Shown here: in pieces, positions 1 to 12,000 of the stretch
How the letters are laid out: every line of letters begins with the position of its first letter
Numbering within the stretch: the stretch's first letter is position 1
Origin: Candidatus Omnitrophota bacterium
GTDB taxonomy: Bacteria > Omnitrophota > Gorgyraeia > Tantalellales > Tantalellaceae
Assembly (NCBI GenBank): GCA_014728075.1
Contig: WJMG01000045.1
Location: 1 to 53,796 of the forward strand
Direction: 5' to 3'
DNA length: 53,796 bases
Notes under the pieces: generated by a model
Databases searched by the model: none
Told to the model about the DNA's origin: nothing
What the model saw: only the letters and a program-made list of their open reading frames with translations
Made by a program: the position numbers and the translations under genes

Positions 1-3000
1 CGCTTTTACCGAAATCATACCTTTCATGTTCTCTATAAACCGGTCCATGGCCAACGACCCCGCCGCGAACGCTCTCGACAAAGCCTCAGCGCCATCTTCG
101 TCTATAAGGTATCCTTCCTCGAACGCGGACCCGGTATATTCCTCAAGCGCGGTGTACAGCTCGATCTTTTCTTCTTCGGAAAGGATGCCGCCTATATTGT
201 CCCCGAAGATAAGGTCCTCGAGCTCGCTCGTATTGTCCAGTATCGTGTGAGCCGTTATCATACCCGGCTGTATGGTCTTCATCTCTCCTACAAGCCTCTT
301 CTTGAAAGAGGATATTATCTCTTTCTCGTTCAGCGGCCCGTAAGTGCCTTGTCTTTTGTCGCTTATTTCGCGGGCGAGACGGACTTCCGGCGGGGCCCAG
401 ATCCCCGTCAGGGAGTCGAAGATCCATCCCCTTTCCCCGGGAAGAAGCACATCGTCGCTTCCTATAAGGGACCCTGAGACTATGAACACATCGCCGTCTT
501 CCGGGGCCACACTCTCCACTATATCCCCCGTAATAAAAGCTTTGCCTTTTCGCCTCGTTATGTCGACCATAAGGTCCTGCGGCCCGGCCGCGGCTCCCCT
601 TTCGTTCAGGGACCTTATCCTGTCCAGGCACTCCTCTACCGTTCGCTTGAGGACAGGGTCCTTGACCAGGATATTACCTTCATCGTCAAACAGCCTGAGA
701 AGCCTGGCCTCCTGTTCGCGCACTATGAACTCCTGTTCTTTTTCCGGGCCGTAATTCCTGACATAATCGTCCCTTATGGCGCTTATGCACATCGACAACG
801 CGTAAGTATAATCGTTTTCGTTTACAACGCCCCTTTCGTCTGTAAATTTCGCGGTATCCAGAAGCCGCACCCGCTGCCGTTTTCCCGCATCGAAGAACGG
901 CATCAGACCCTCCCGGCCCCTTCTGACATTACGCATGAAATTGACGAATCCCGTAGCCCCGTTGAAACCGAACATCCCCCTTATATCATCGCTCTCTCTT
1001 CTGGCGTATCCGAGGAGCCATCCATCGGCAAGATCAACGGCGCGGACCCTTCCCGGACCCTTCATCCTGTCAGTTATCTTCCGGGACAGCCTGGCCGCCA
1101 GATAGCTCTTTCCCGAAGCCTGCGCGCCTATAAGTCCCGCTACTGTTATCATGCTGTCGTCTCTGGACATGTTGTTTTTCCTTGCGGAAACTATGGTGTC
1201 GGCTATATCCTCCAAGCCCTTCTCTATGTCCTTTTCGCTTATCTTTTCCATAACCGAGCGCCTCTGAAGTATAGCCGCCGTCATCTCCTCAATATCCTCG
1301 ACGGAGATCTCGCCCGCCCTGACGGCTATATCGCTGTCCAGCGAGGAAAGCGCCTGGAAAGCCAAAGCCCTGACCCTTTCAAAAGGACTGGAGACCGCGT
1401 CCAGTAATACGCGTATCTTGCCCAGAAAGCCCTTGATGTCCTTTATCCCGTATACAATATATTCTCCGGAGTCGCTCGGCCTGAGGTCCAGCTCTTCCTT
1501 CATCTGGCGCGCGGCTATCTCGAGATAAGAACGCTCCATGGCCTCTCTCACCCCGGGGTCTTCCTCTTCCCTGTCGAACTTTCCGCTCTTTTCGGCCCGG
1601 CTGCGCAGTATTTCCCTGGCTTTATCGTCCAGTTCGGGCATCGCGAATGCTGAAAGCGCGGAAGCCGCGGCCTTCCTCACATCCGGGTCCTCGTCCTCCA
1701 GAAAAAGCCGGGCCACGGCGTTGAAGGCCAGTGAATCATGGAATTCCACCACACCGTTCACCAGGAACAGGTTCAGGAGATAATTGTTCATAAGGACATC
1801 GTAATCCTCGAACTCCACCGGCACTTCCCTTGCTATTACCGGCGCGCGTTCTCCAAGCCTTACCCTTAAGGGGTGCGGTGAAGCGTCGGCGTAATCCGAT
1901 ACCACGGTCGTGACGGCATCGGCTCTCCGGCCCGTTATGCCGAAATCCCTGACAAGATTTGCCCTTTTCATCACAGGGTATCCCTTAACTGAGAACTTGC
2001 TTACATACTGGTTATGCCCTATGAACATGCTAACATAAACGGGACGGGGTTCCCTGATACCTTCTATGATCTGCTTGACCCTTTTTTCCGGCAACCCGGC
2101 GGAACTTTCCCTTGCCTCCCTAACCTCTCTTTCGTATCTTCTCTTGTCCCGTTCGAAGGTCTTTCTTTCTATGATGTATTTGAGCATAAAATCGTAGGTG
2201 CCTCTTCCGAACTCGTCTACGGCCACTACATGCTCACCGGACGACACGCCCTCGAGCAGGTGGGACGATTCTACCTGGTCCCAGATCGAATCCAGGACCG
2301 TTTTCCAGGTATCGCCCTCTCCGATGCCTTCGCCGCTTTCGTAAAGTTCGTGTATGACACCCAGTATCTGGGGCGCGATCTGGTAGAAGGAAGCGTCATA
2401 ATCCTCATCGGTTATAAGGGGACGCATTACTTTATTATGTATGATGTTACGCAGGTTCTGGTATCCGCCTATGGTATCGCGCGAAAGAAGGAACATCTTG
2501 TGGCGGGAAGGCGCTCCGCTCCTTAAAAGGTTAAGCAGATAGGAAGTATTAAAAATACTTCCGGCCGCCCTGGCCATGTATATATACCTTTTTACCCCTC
2601 CCTGGGACACTATCCCGCTTTCCTCCGGCACCATTTCCCATGGATGACCTAGGTCCCTGGTGTTCAGGAACACGGTATAATACGGCTCCTCGAACAATGT
2701 CAGCCTCTTATGCTCTTCAAGTATCCCTTCTCCGGAAAGCATCTCAAGCCTGTAGGCGAAATAAGGGTTCAATTCGCCTATCTTTTCGGCATCCCGTATG
2801 GAACTCCAGTTCATGTCCGCTTCGGGTCCTTGCCTCTCCAGGGCTTCGTTCCTGATAAGGAGCGAGTCTCCGTAAGCAGCGTATTTCCTGCCCTCGCGGT
2901 TAATGACCTTCAAACTTTTCCAGTAATACATGCTGCCGGGGTCTTTATCTTCGGCGTATCGCGGGACTTCGTGTTCCTGTATTTCCCGGATCCTCTCAGG

Positions 3001-6000
3001 GTATTTCAAAAGCTGGACCACCCCGGGATAATACTCGGTGCCGTCACCGTAGAAATAGAACCGGAGCTGTTTAAGTTTTTCGTACAGCTCGTCGTGAGCT
3101 TCTCCGGGAGGCATCGATGAAAGTTCCTCCTCGATGCCCTCGAAAAGCATGTGAGCCCTTATCCTCAATTTCTGTATTATCTCCTGCCGCGTGAATTTCC
3201 TGTAGTTCCCCTCCCCGTCTATCTTGAAATCCTGCGTACCCAGTATCCGCCAGAGCGCCGTAAGGTTCACCGTGGTGGGCTTCACTTTTACGGCCACGGT
3301 AAGAGGGTCGCCCCCCGGATCGCTCACTTCCGCCTCGACATTCGCTTCCGAAAACCTTCTTCTCAGCCTGGAAAGCACCTCCCTTACCCGGTCCCTGCCT
3401 GTACCCCCGCTGAACTGGATCTTGAAATCCCCGTAAGAACCGTATATCCTGCCTTTCCTGTGCTCTCCCCGGGGAGGTTTGCCGAAAACCTCGTCCATGC
3501 TGTCGTTCACCATACCGATAATACTGGAATGGAGGTGCTGGATATCCTTTGCCTTGAGGGGTATCCTTTTCAGGCGGGTTAGAGCCCTTATGAACTCTTT
3601 TTTCATCTCGCTGTCGGAAGAAACCGCGGGATGGCTCAATCCTTTGACCAGAAAAGGTATTACGGCAAGCGGGTCCCAGGAGCCGTCAATGCGCTTTACC
3701 TCGTCGAGCATCCTCTGCCGGATGTCCTCCTTTATGCCGTCAGGGACTGCCGGAAGTTTCACAAGATCGCCCAGAAGGGGTAAAGTGACAATAAGACCTT
3801 TTTCTTTCCCCCGTAAGCTTTGAGTGACGATGAATAATTTTTCCGCGGCCTGTCGCTTCAATTGCTCATCGCATTTCCACGACCTCAGGACCTCGGCAAG
3901 GGCCCGCGCCGCCTGTTTCCCCTCCGGCAGAGTAGTACTTAAAGAAAGCTGTCTGTCCAGCTCTCTTTTAAGTGCATGTTTCACGGCTCCCTCTTCCAAA
4001 GCGGAACAGGCCAGTGAAAGGGGCATTATTTTTTCAAGCGTCTCCTCTGCTGAGGATACCTTTTTCAGCCCGGACAGAACATACTCCTCAATAAGCGCCG
4101 CGAACTCTTCTCCGGGGGGGTCGTTCATCATCTCCGCGAAAACGGGAAGATAACTTCCCGTCCCGTCGATGCGTACCAGCCTGTCCGCGACCAGGCCCGC
4201 GTAATAAAGCGCGTCGCTGAATATGCTTTCTTCTTCAAGGCCGTAATGTCTTATTTCTCTTATCGCTTTCCATATCCTAGAAATAGATTTTCTGTCATCT
4301 CCGTAATCGGCTATTGTCTCAAACGCGCTTCTCTTCCTTTCAAGGTCTTCCTCCCTGGTCTCGTCGTCGATATCGTACCACCTGTCTATTTCCAGGTAAG
4401 CCCCCCTCAGCTTCTCGCGTTCTTCGGCGGATAGCTTTTCCTCGTCACGGAAGGCCTCTTCGGCGCCTTGGATCGAAGCCGGTGCAAGACCCTTGTCAAG
4501 CGCCCGGAAATTTTCGTAAAGATGCGCGGCTGCGGGGAAGATCGACATCGCGATTATAGCTGATACCGGGCTGATAAGCCCCTGCAGATATCCCGCTGAC
4601 AGCATGTAAAATGTGATCTGGGAAAAAGCGAACCCCCATACCGCCACCCTTAAAGGAGTTTCGTATCCCGTCCTGTGCGAGTAGGTCAAAGAAACTCCGT
4701 GCGCAAAGAAAAACACCATTCTGGAAAAAGCCATTAACGGGCTCGTCCAGGGATTGGAGGCGCCGAGAAAATAGTAAGAAAATATCATCGGAACACTGAA
4801 GAAAAGCGTCTCCTCTATCACCGGGGCGTACTTAAGGGCGTATTCTCGGGGGGATACTCCTCTAAGCGGAATAGGCCGGAATATCTTTCTCAGAAAAGGT
4901 ATGGTCGCCGTGATCCTGACACGGGACACGCCCTCGGCTATCTCTTTTTCCAGCCTGGCAAGAAGCGCTTCCCTGTCGACCACTCCTTCCTCCGCAGGCT
5001 TTCCGTAGCTTCTGATGATCCGGGCCAGGCGCTCTGAGTTCCGTTCAAGATAATGCTGGTATTTGGGAAGCTCAAAACGGTTCTTGAAACGCTTATATAC
5101 TGCTTCTAGTATATCGTGTGGTATACCGATCCTGACACCGTGAACATAAGTTTCGACACCTCTAAGAGAAAACCGCATACCCTCTTCTCTGACAAACTCG
5201 AAAGGAGAGACAACTTTTTCCATAGCCGGATTCATCGCATCGAGAGTAAAGTCACCGCACCCCTTGACCACACCCTCATTGATGATCTGGGCAATAAGCG
5301 CCCTCGCTATATTCCTCCTGCGGTGATCCACTGCAACGGCGACTTGATCTATATGGGTCGAAGTTATCTTACCTCCCGACAGGCTCTCTACTATGTAAGC
5401 GTACCCCACTATATTTCCATTCAACCGGCATACCTTGATCGAATGGCGATGTCCTGGATCTTCGTCCTGTCCCCTGATGACTCTTTTAACTCTTCCCACG
5501 GCAATTGGCCTGCCGCCCGATTCTCTCATAACATTAGAAAGTTCACTGATACCGGCGGAATCTGAAATTACCGCATCATCTATCACGGCGCGGGACATCG
5601 CAGGTATTTCTTCATACATAAAAACCTCGAAGTCCCCTCTGTCCGGCAGATAATCGTCTATTTCCGCGAAAAGCTCTTCTTTTTTCGGACAATGTACACC
5701 GTTGGCAATGAGGCCTATCAAATTTTCCGGGACCATTTTTAGTCCGAGTCTGTAGAGATCTCTCATATGGCCCGTTTCGGTTAGCGCCGGCTTAATGAGG
5801 TGACCTCTTATGCTTCTGGGATCCGCTTTAAAAGCATGCGTGGCTCCCACTACCACTTTCTTGAAAAGGTCCTGGAAAGGGACCTGCTCCAGCTCCTCGG
5901 AGGAATATTCGTCTTCACCTCCGAAATCATTCACTAGTTTGCTCCGGGGCCCCCTGTATCTAACTATCACCGTTTCCACGCTTCGGTTCAGGCAATCTAT

Positions 6001-9000
6001 GGAATATTTCAGTTCTTTTACGGAAGGCTTCCGGCCATGGTCCTTTTCTACCTTTCGGAACCAGTCCATGAACCTTTTCCCGTCGTTCTCTTCCATTGCC
6101 GCGAAAGCCTCCTCGGTATCTATCCCGTCGCGGCCGACCGATTTAACGCCGAATTCGAGACCGCTGCCTTTTCCCCACCTGGTCAGGACCTTGTCCATGC
6201 CCACGGGACCGTCGCTTTTTCTTATCCTCGCGACATCGAAACCCTTGCTCCGCAGGTAAGACACGATGTCCCTTCGAAGTTTTTCGCTTATGCCCATCTT
6301 GAAAAGCATCACCGCGTGATCGCTATCGCCCGGGTCTTCCTCAAGCCCGTCCTGCAGAAGCTTTTTCCCGCGCGCCCGGTCGTATCCGGAGATCCTTCTG
6401 TAAAATCGGGCGAACCACCCGACAAACCTGTTCGGGTAAAGCTTTACCGGGAGGTGTGTCTTCCTGAACCTGAGGTTCTTTGTCGCGCCGCGCTGGTCCC
6501 ATATGTCAAGCCTTTCTATCTCGACCTCTCCTATCAGGGCGGGCTGTCCGTAGGCGTCCTTCACCTCTCTTACGCCCTCTATATAAGCTTTGAGCTTCTC
6601 GAAGTCCGCGGGACGGTACTTCTCGTCGAAGACCCTACCTATGGTAGCGTGGACTATATCCGTCATCCTGAAAGATATACCGCGCTCGTCGAACTCCCGG
6701 CGCATAGCGAAAAGTTCACCGTTATCCACATATCCCAGGGCTATTATTTCTCCCTTGGGCGAAACGGTAAGGTCCTTGTAATAGAACCTGATCTTCAGCG
6801 GGCCGTACTTGGAGGCGATCTGCCTTATCTGGCTGAACATGAGCTCCCTTGACCTCTCGATCCCGGGGGCATATACGATTTCTTCCGTATTGGCTATCAG
6901 TCCGGCTATGGTGACATGTATGGAATCGGTATCCGTCAGGTAAAGTTTCGCGGGGTCAGGCTCCAGCCCCCTTAACGCCTTGAAAATCTTGCTTAATTCC
7001 GTATTTATCTCCCCCTCGAAGCCGTATCCGGCTATAAGCGCTATACCGTTGCCTCTTTTAAAATCCCATTCGCCTTCGTCGTCCTGTTCGAAGAACTTTC
7101 TCACCTCCAGCATGCCTTCCCGATCGAGCGGGCCTTCGGGTACAAGTTTCATTTTCTCATATATTCCTGCAACCCTTTCGTTGGTCTCCGCGGGGTCCTC
7201 TCCTTTTCTTTTCCTCCCGTAGCCTACCGTCGATCTGGCCAGACGGACCAGTTCTCTGTCTGCAACCCGGGCTTCCACGCCGGAGCTTCTCAAAAGCTGA
7301 TAAAGCTCTGACCGTATCTCGTTCTCGGCATAGGGGTCCGCCGAGGTTATTTTCCTTCCCATCGCTAGCTTCTCAAGCAGCGAATCCACATGGAACCTCC
7401 CGGTGGCCTCGTCCCTCCAGAATTCGCTGCGGTAATCTTCCACCTTTTCGGCAAAACGGGCTTTCACCCTCGCCCGTTTGCGAGCGAAAGCGAATATCCA
7501 CGCCGCTCCTATCACAGCCGACAGGTTGAGCATCCATACCATGAAACTGTCGAACGCGAAACCCGTTTTCTGGCCTATATAGCCGAAAGCCCTTTCGCTG
7601 GTCCCTCCGAAGTCATAGCCTCCGGCCGACTCGACATTTATAAGCTTTTTAAGGAACTCCGTTCCCCGGGCGTAGGCTTCAACCTCGTTCTGCGGCATAC
7701 CTGTGCCGAAGAACTGGAGGAATTCCATTCGCACGCTCCTCCCGATGTACCATTCCAGAAAGCTTTCGGGAAGCTGTCCCGCGTGTACGGCCTCGTGGTC
7801 GAGAATGAAGGTCATTCCGGCGTAATTGTCCTCCATTGCGGAATTGAGCTGTATTATCGGCACCCCCCACCTTCCGGCGCCCCTTGAACCCATTGTCTGC
7901 CCTCCGGCGGGAATAAGCCCGCTGTTCCATAAGGCGACTCCGCGCTTCTCGAGTTCCCCGTAAGTCTCCGGGTCCATGGCCCGGAGTATAAAAAGCGCCT
8001 TTTGTTGTGAAGCGGGTCTTGTTTCCCCGCTTTTGGTCAGGGACATATACCCGGAAAGTAAAGGCTCTATCCTGCTCCAGTTATCGTCTATCCATTCGTT
8101 CACGAGACGGACCCTTTCCCTGGCTTCGGCTTCCCTGAAAAGTCCCTCGAAATACCTTTTCTTTTCCCTGTCGTTCAGGCTATAGAACTCGTCTCCTATC
8201 ATGCGGCCGTACACAATTTCCCCGAAATTCCGCTTTATATGCTCCTTGAACTCTTTCTCTGCAGCTGAAAGATCCGTAAAAACTCTCTCTCCCGGGCTTT
8301 CCCCGCGTTCACCCGGGACTTTAGCTTCCGGCCTTACGCGCACTTCGGGCATAACACCGGTCTCGACCGCCGGCTCGACCTCGGTAAGCGCTGTTTCCTG
8401 CGGAGAGGCTTTAATGCCCATGCGGCCGGCCCCGATCACGGCGATCGTAAAAGAAAATATGACAATAAGCGAGGCAAGCACCGCCACCGTAAGCTTTTTT
8501 CTCCAGTAGCTTACACCGTAAAGCGTCCGTCCGGTCTCGGGGTTCAGGTTCTTGTCCTCGTATGCGAACTCGAATCCGAACCTGCCCAGTTCCTCGAATA
8601 TATCGGGCACTTCCCTGCCGGCAACGGAGTTCTTAAGGTACGCGAAAAGTTCGAGCCGGGCCTGCCCGTCAAGTTCAAGCGGCGCTTTATATGAAAGTAT
8701 TCCGCCCCTGTGTACCGCTATCTGCCAGGCTCCGCCCGCTTCCACCGACTTCAGGAACTCTTCGTACCCCGGAGCACCTCTTAAAGAATAGAAGGGAGAA
8801 GCGTCCTCGCCGGGCAGGATCTTCCCTAAATATTCCAGCTCTCCGGTCCCGGAAGCGTATTCCGGCAACGCCGCACCCTCCCGGAAAAAGTAAGCGTAAC
8901 TTTCCCGGGTGTCCCTGTCCTCCCAGGCGGCGAAAATCTTTCCTTCGGCAACGAACCTCTCGAATCTCGCCCTCCTTTCATCAAGGTCCTGATCCAGTTT

Positions 9001-12000
9001 GACTTCCTCGATAATCGCCGGGACAGCTTCGTACGATGGGGGATCGTCGACACGGAGAAAATAAACGAAACCTTCCGTTCCCCGCCGGTAGACGGAAACC
9101 TGTTTCCCCGAGGATATTACCGCTCTCAGCAAAGTCTCCGCTTCCTCTATATCCTTTCCGGGCTCGACCTCTATTCCCTCGCCGGGTCGGGCGTTCTCCA
9201 GGAATTTACGGGTTTTTTCGGCGGCTTTCCTCTCTCCTCCTCTTTCCGGTATCTCCACCACGGGGTAGACCCTTGAATTGAAAGAAGGATATGTTATTAT
9301 CCGGACCGAGCGGAGAAGGTTCCAGATCATGAAGATGTTCGCGGCTGTTTCGCTAGTGGTGAAAGCGTGGGCGATCTCGTGTGAAAGGACCAATCCCAGG
9401 ACCCAGTCAGGAGCCCTTGCCAGGTTATCGGCAAGGTAAACTTTATTGTCTTTTTTGTCCAGGCGGGCGTACGCGTTCCCCAGTATCTCAATATCCCTTT
9501 CCGGAGAATACGCGTTGACGACCTTTATACCGGTCCCGTCGAGGACACGGGCTTTTTCTTCCGACAGATATGATCTGCGAATGGTGTCGAACATGGATTT
9601 TGCCCGTTCCCTTACTTCCCTGACATTGGCCTTTCCGTAAAAACTGTCCATTATCAGACCTTTTCGGACGGCTACGATAATATATTCCCTTACTATAAAA
9701 AAACCGGCGTTAAACAGAAGTAAAGCGGTAAAAGCCGCTATAAGAAAAGCGCTCATGGCTTTACCCGACAGAAAGAGCGAAGCCAGGACAATAGATCCGG
9801 CGGCCCCCAGAACGGAGACCAGTGGCGTAAAAGACCTGCCGGGTTCCCTGAAAGCGTATCCTTTTCCACCGGGCTCTTCCTTTCCCTCGCGCGGAACGCG
9901 GCCGGCTTCTTCCTCTTCCGGCCTTTCTTCCGGGGAGATCTCCTCCCTGCGCTCTTGTTCCTCACCGGCACCGGCTGTGACCGCGGCCTTTACCGCGCTC
10001 GCGAACTCATCTATAGCTTCTGCCAGTTCCGGGCTCATTGCCGCCTCGTCAATATCCACGCCGGTTTTAGCCCTGATCGTCCGAATGACCCTGTCGCGGT
10101 CGATTCTGGCCGCTCCCATGAACTGCTCGATGACCTCGTTCATAAGCGGACCGTCGATCCCGAGTTCCGGTATAAGTTCGTCGCGTTCGGTATATACTGC
10201 GGGCTGCATCTCCCTTACCGCTTCACGCGCCGGAAGCTCCTCTTTTCCGCGCATTAGTTGTTCCCCCCGGCTCGACGGCAGTACCCGGGGGGATCCTGGT
10301 ACGCCGTCTTCACCGGAAGTCATTAAAAAATAAGTGAGATCTCCGTCTTTCGCCCTTTCGACCACTACCGATCCGTCGTCAAGAAGTTTCAGGCGCATCT
10401 GGGCCACGATGCTGTCGAACTCCTCGAGGCTCAGGCTGCCTTCGACCTTTTCGGGGTCTTCCGCCCGGAGCCTTTCGTATTCCAGGGCGTATTCCTTTCG
10501 CCACTTGCCGGCGGCGGTTTTCCAGTCCGCGCCTCCGGCGAGATCCGAAGCAAAAAGAGGGATGGCCGTTTCAAGGAATTTGCCTTCGTTCATATGCCGG
10601 AAATAAGCGCTTACGGCGAGCTGGTACCTTCCCGCGTCCAGAAGCTCCCGGTACGGTTTCTTCTTGTTCGTAAGCACTGCCACATAAGGTCTTTCTTTAC
10701 CCTTTTCGAATTTAGGGACTACTACCAGATACGACAGGCTTTTATCCCGTAAAAGCTCAGTGAGCCCCTTTGAGTGGAAGCCTCCCGTAACCAGCGCGGC
10801 GACCCTCGTCCCCTCTTTTTTCATGTTAAAGAGGGTATTCCTTATCATCGACTCGTTCCTTTCTTCCGCAAGGCGGTAAAAATCCATCGCGCCGTCTATG
10901 GCGGAAAAAATATCGTTAATATCGTACCCGCCCGATATGGCCACTCCGTACCTTCCGCAACTGTCTTTTATGAAGCCGGCGCACGCGTCAGCCCTGCAGG
11001 CTTCCCTGAGAGAGGCAAGGCTTTCGGCTTCCTCGTTCGAAAGCTCGGCCTTGAAAAGCTTTTCCAGAAGGAAACATATCCTGCTCCATTTATAGACCTC
11101 TTTTTCGTCCGGGCATGTATACGATTTTTCCCTTATAAGCCCCTCGAGCCCTCCGATCTCGGTATAAAGTGAGACTATATCGATAGACCGGTAGACCGAT
11201 ATATAATGAGTGTATGAAATAAGGTTCTTGAATTCGGAAGGGTCTATACCGTAAGCTACGGCAAGCCTTCCCAGGTACGCGTGAAAAGCCGCGGGCGATA
11301 ATTTCCCCTGTTTGAAAAGAAGCGATTTGAGAACTACCGCTTCGAGGTCCTGCCTGTCCATTACATCGGAAAGGGTATCGATCAGTTCTTTCCTTTCTCT
11401 GTTCGCGGCGAGAAAATCGATATTCTTTTCCATAGCGACGGCCTCGAGGAGCCTTGATATGTTCTCAAATCTTCCTGTATCAATACCCTTCTGGCGGGCC
11501 AGGGCGCTGAGGGACTTCCAGTAATCGGAAAACCCGAGTTCTCCGAGGCGGTGGGCTCTGGAAGCACTCTCCAGTTTTTTCATCTCCGGGGAATAAATTT
11601 TTTCCGAAAGGGCTTCGAGCTGGTCCTTGAGAGCCCTGACACCGGATATGTTGAGAGCGCTTTCACCCATTATTGCCCGGAAACTTTCCAGGTTCGCCCG
11701 GTAGAGCTCCTGGTTTTCGACACCGCAAAGGGTCACTTCCACATCGTCACGGGTAATTGAAAAGAACTCGCCTGCGGAGAGCTTTCCTTCTCTCATAAGG
11801 TAACGGGCGGTATTGTCCCGGGCTTCTTTGTTCGGAAAGGTCTTCAAAATAGAGGTATCTATGTAGCCATCGGACCCCTCCAGGGCCAGAAGCTCTATAT
11901 CGTAGTTCCTGACGAGCGTATCCAGTATGGACGCGATCGAATGCTGCGCGGATAACGAGGCATGCGCGTCCTGTACATTAATTATGAAATTATTACCCCC

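Noticed and set aside
2100-2260. VVAVDEFGRGTYDF in gene C, similar to the MutS Walker B motif DELGRGTSTYDG
   Set aside because: No MutS-type P-loop (GPNMGGKS-like) lies before it; the only P-loop found is about 360 residues downstream in a kinase-like context. It is probably chance or an unrelated fold.
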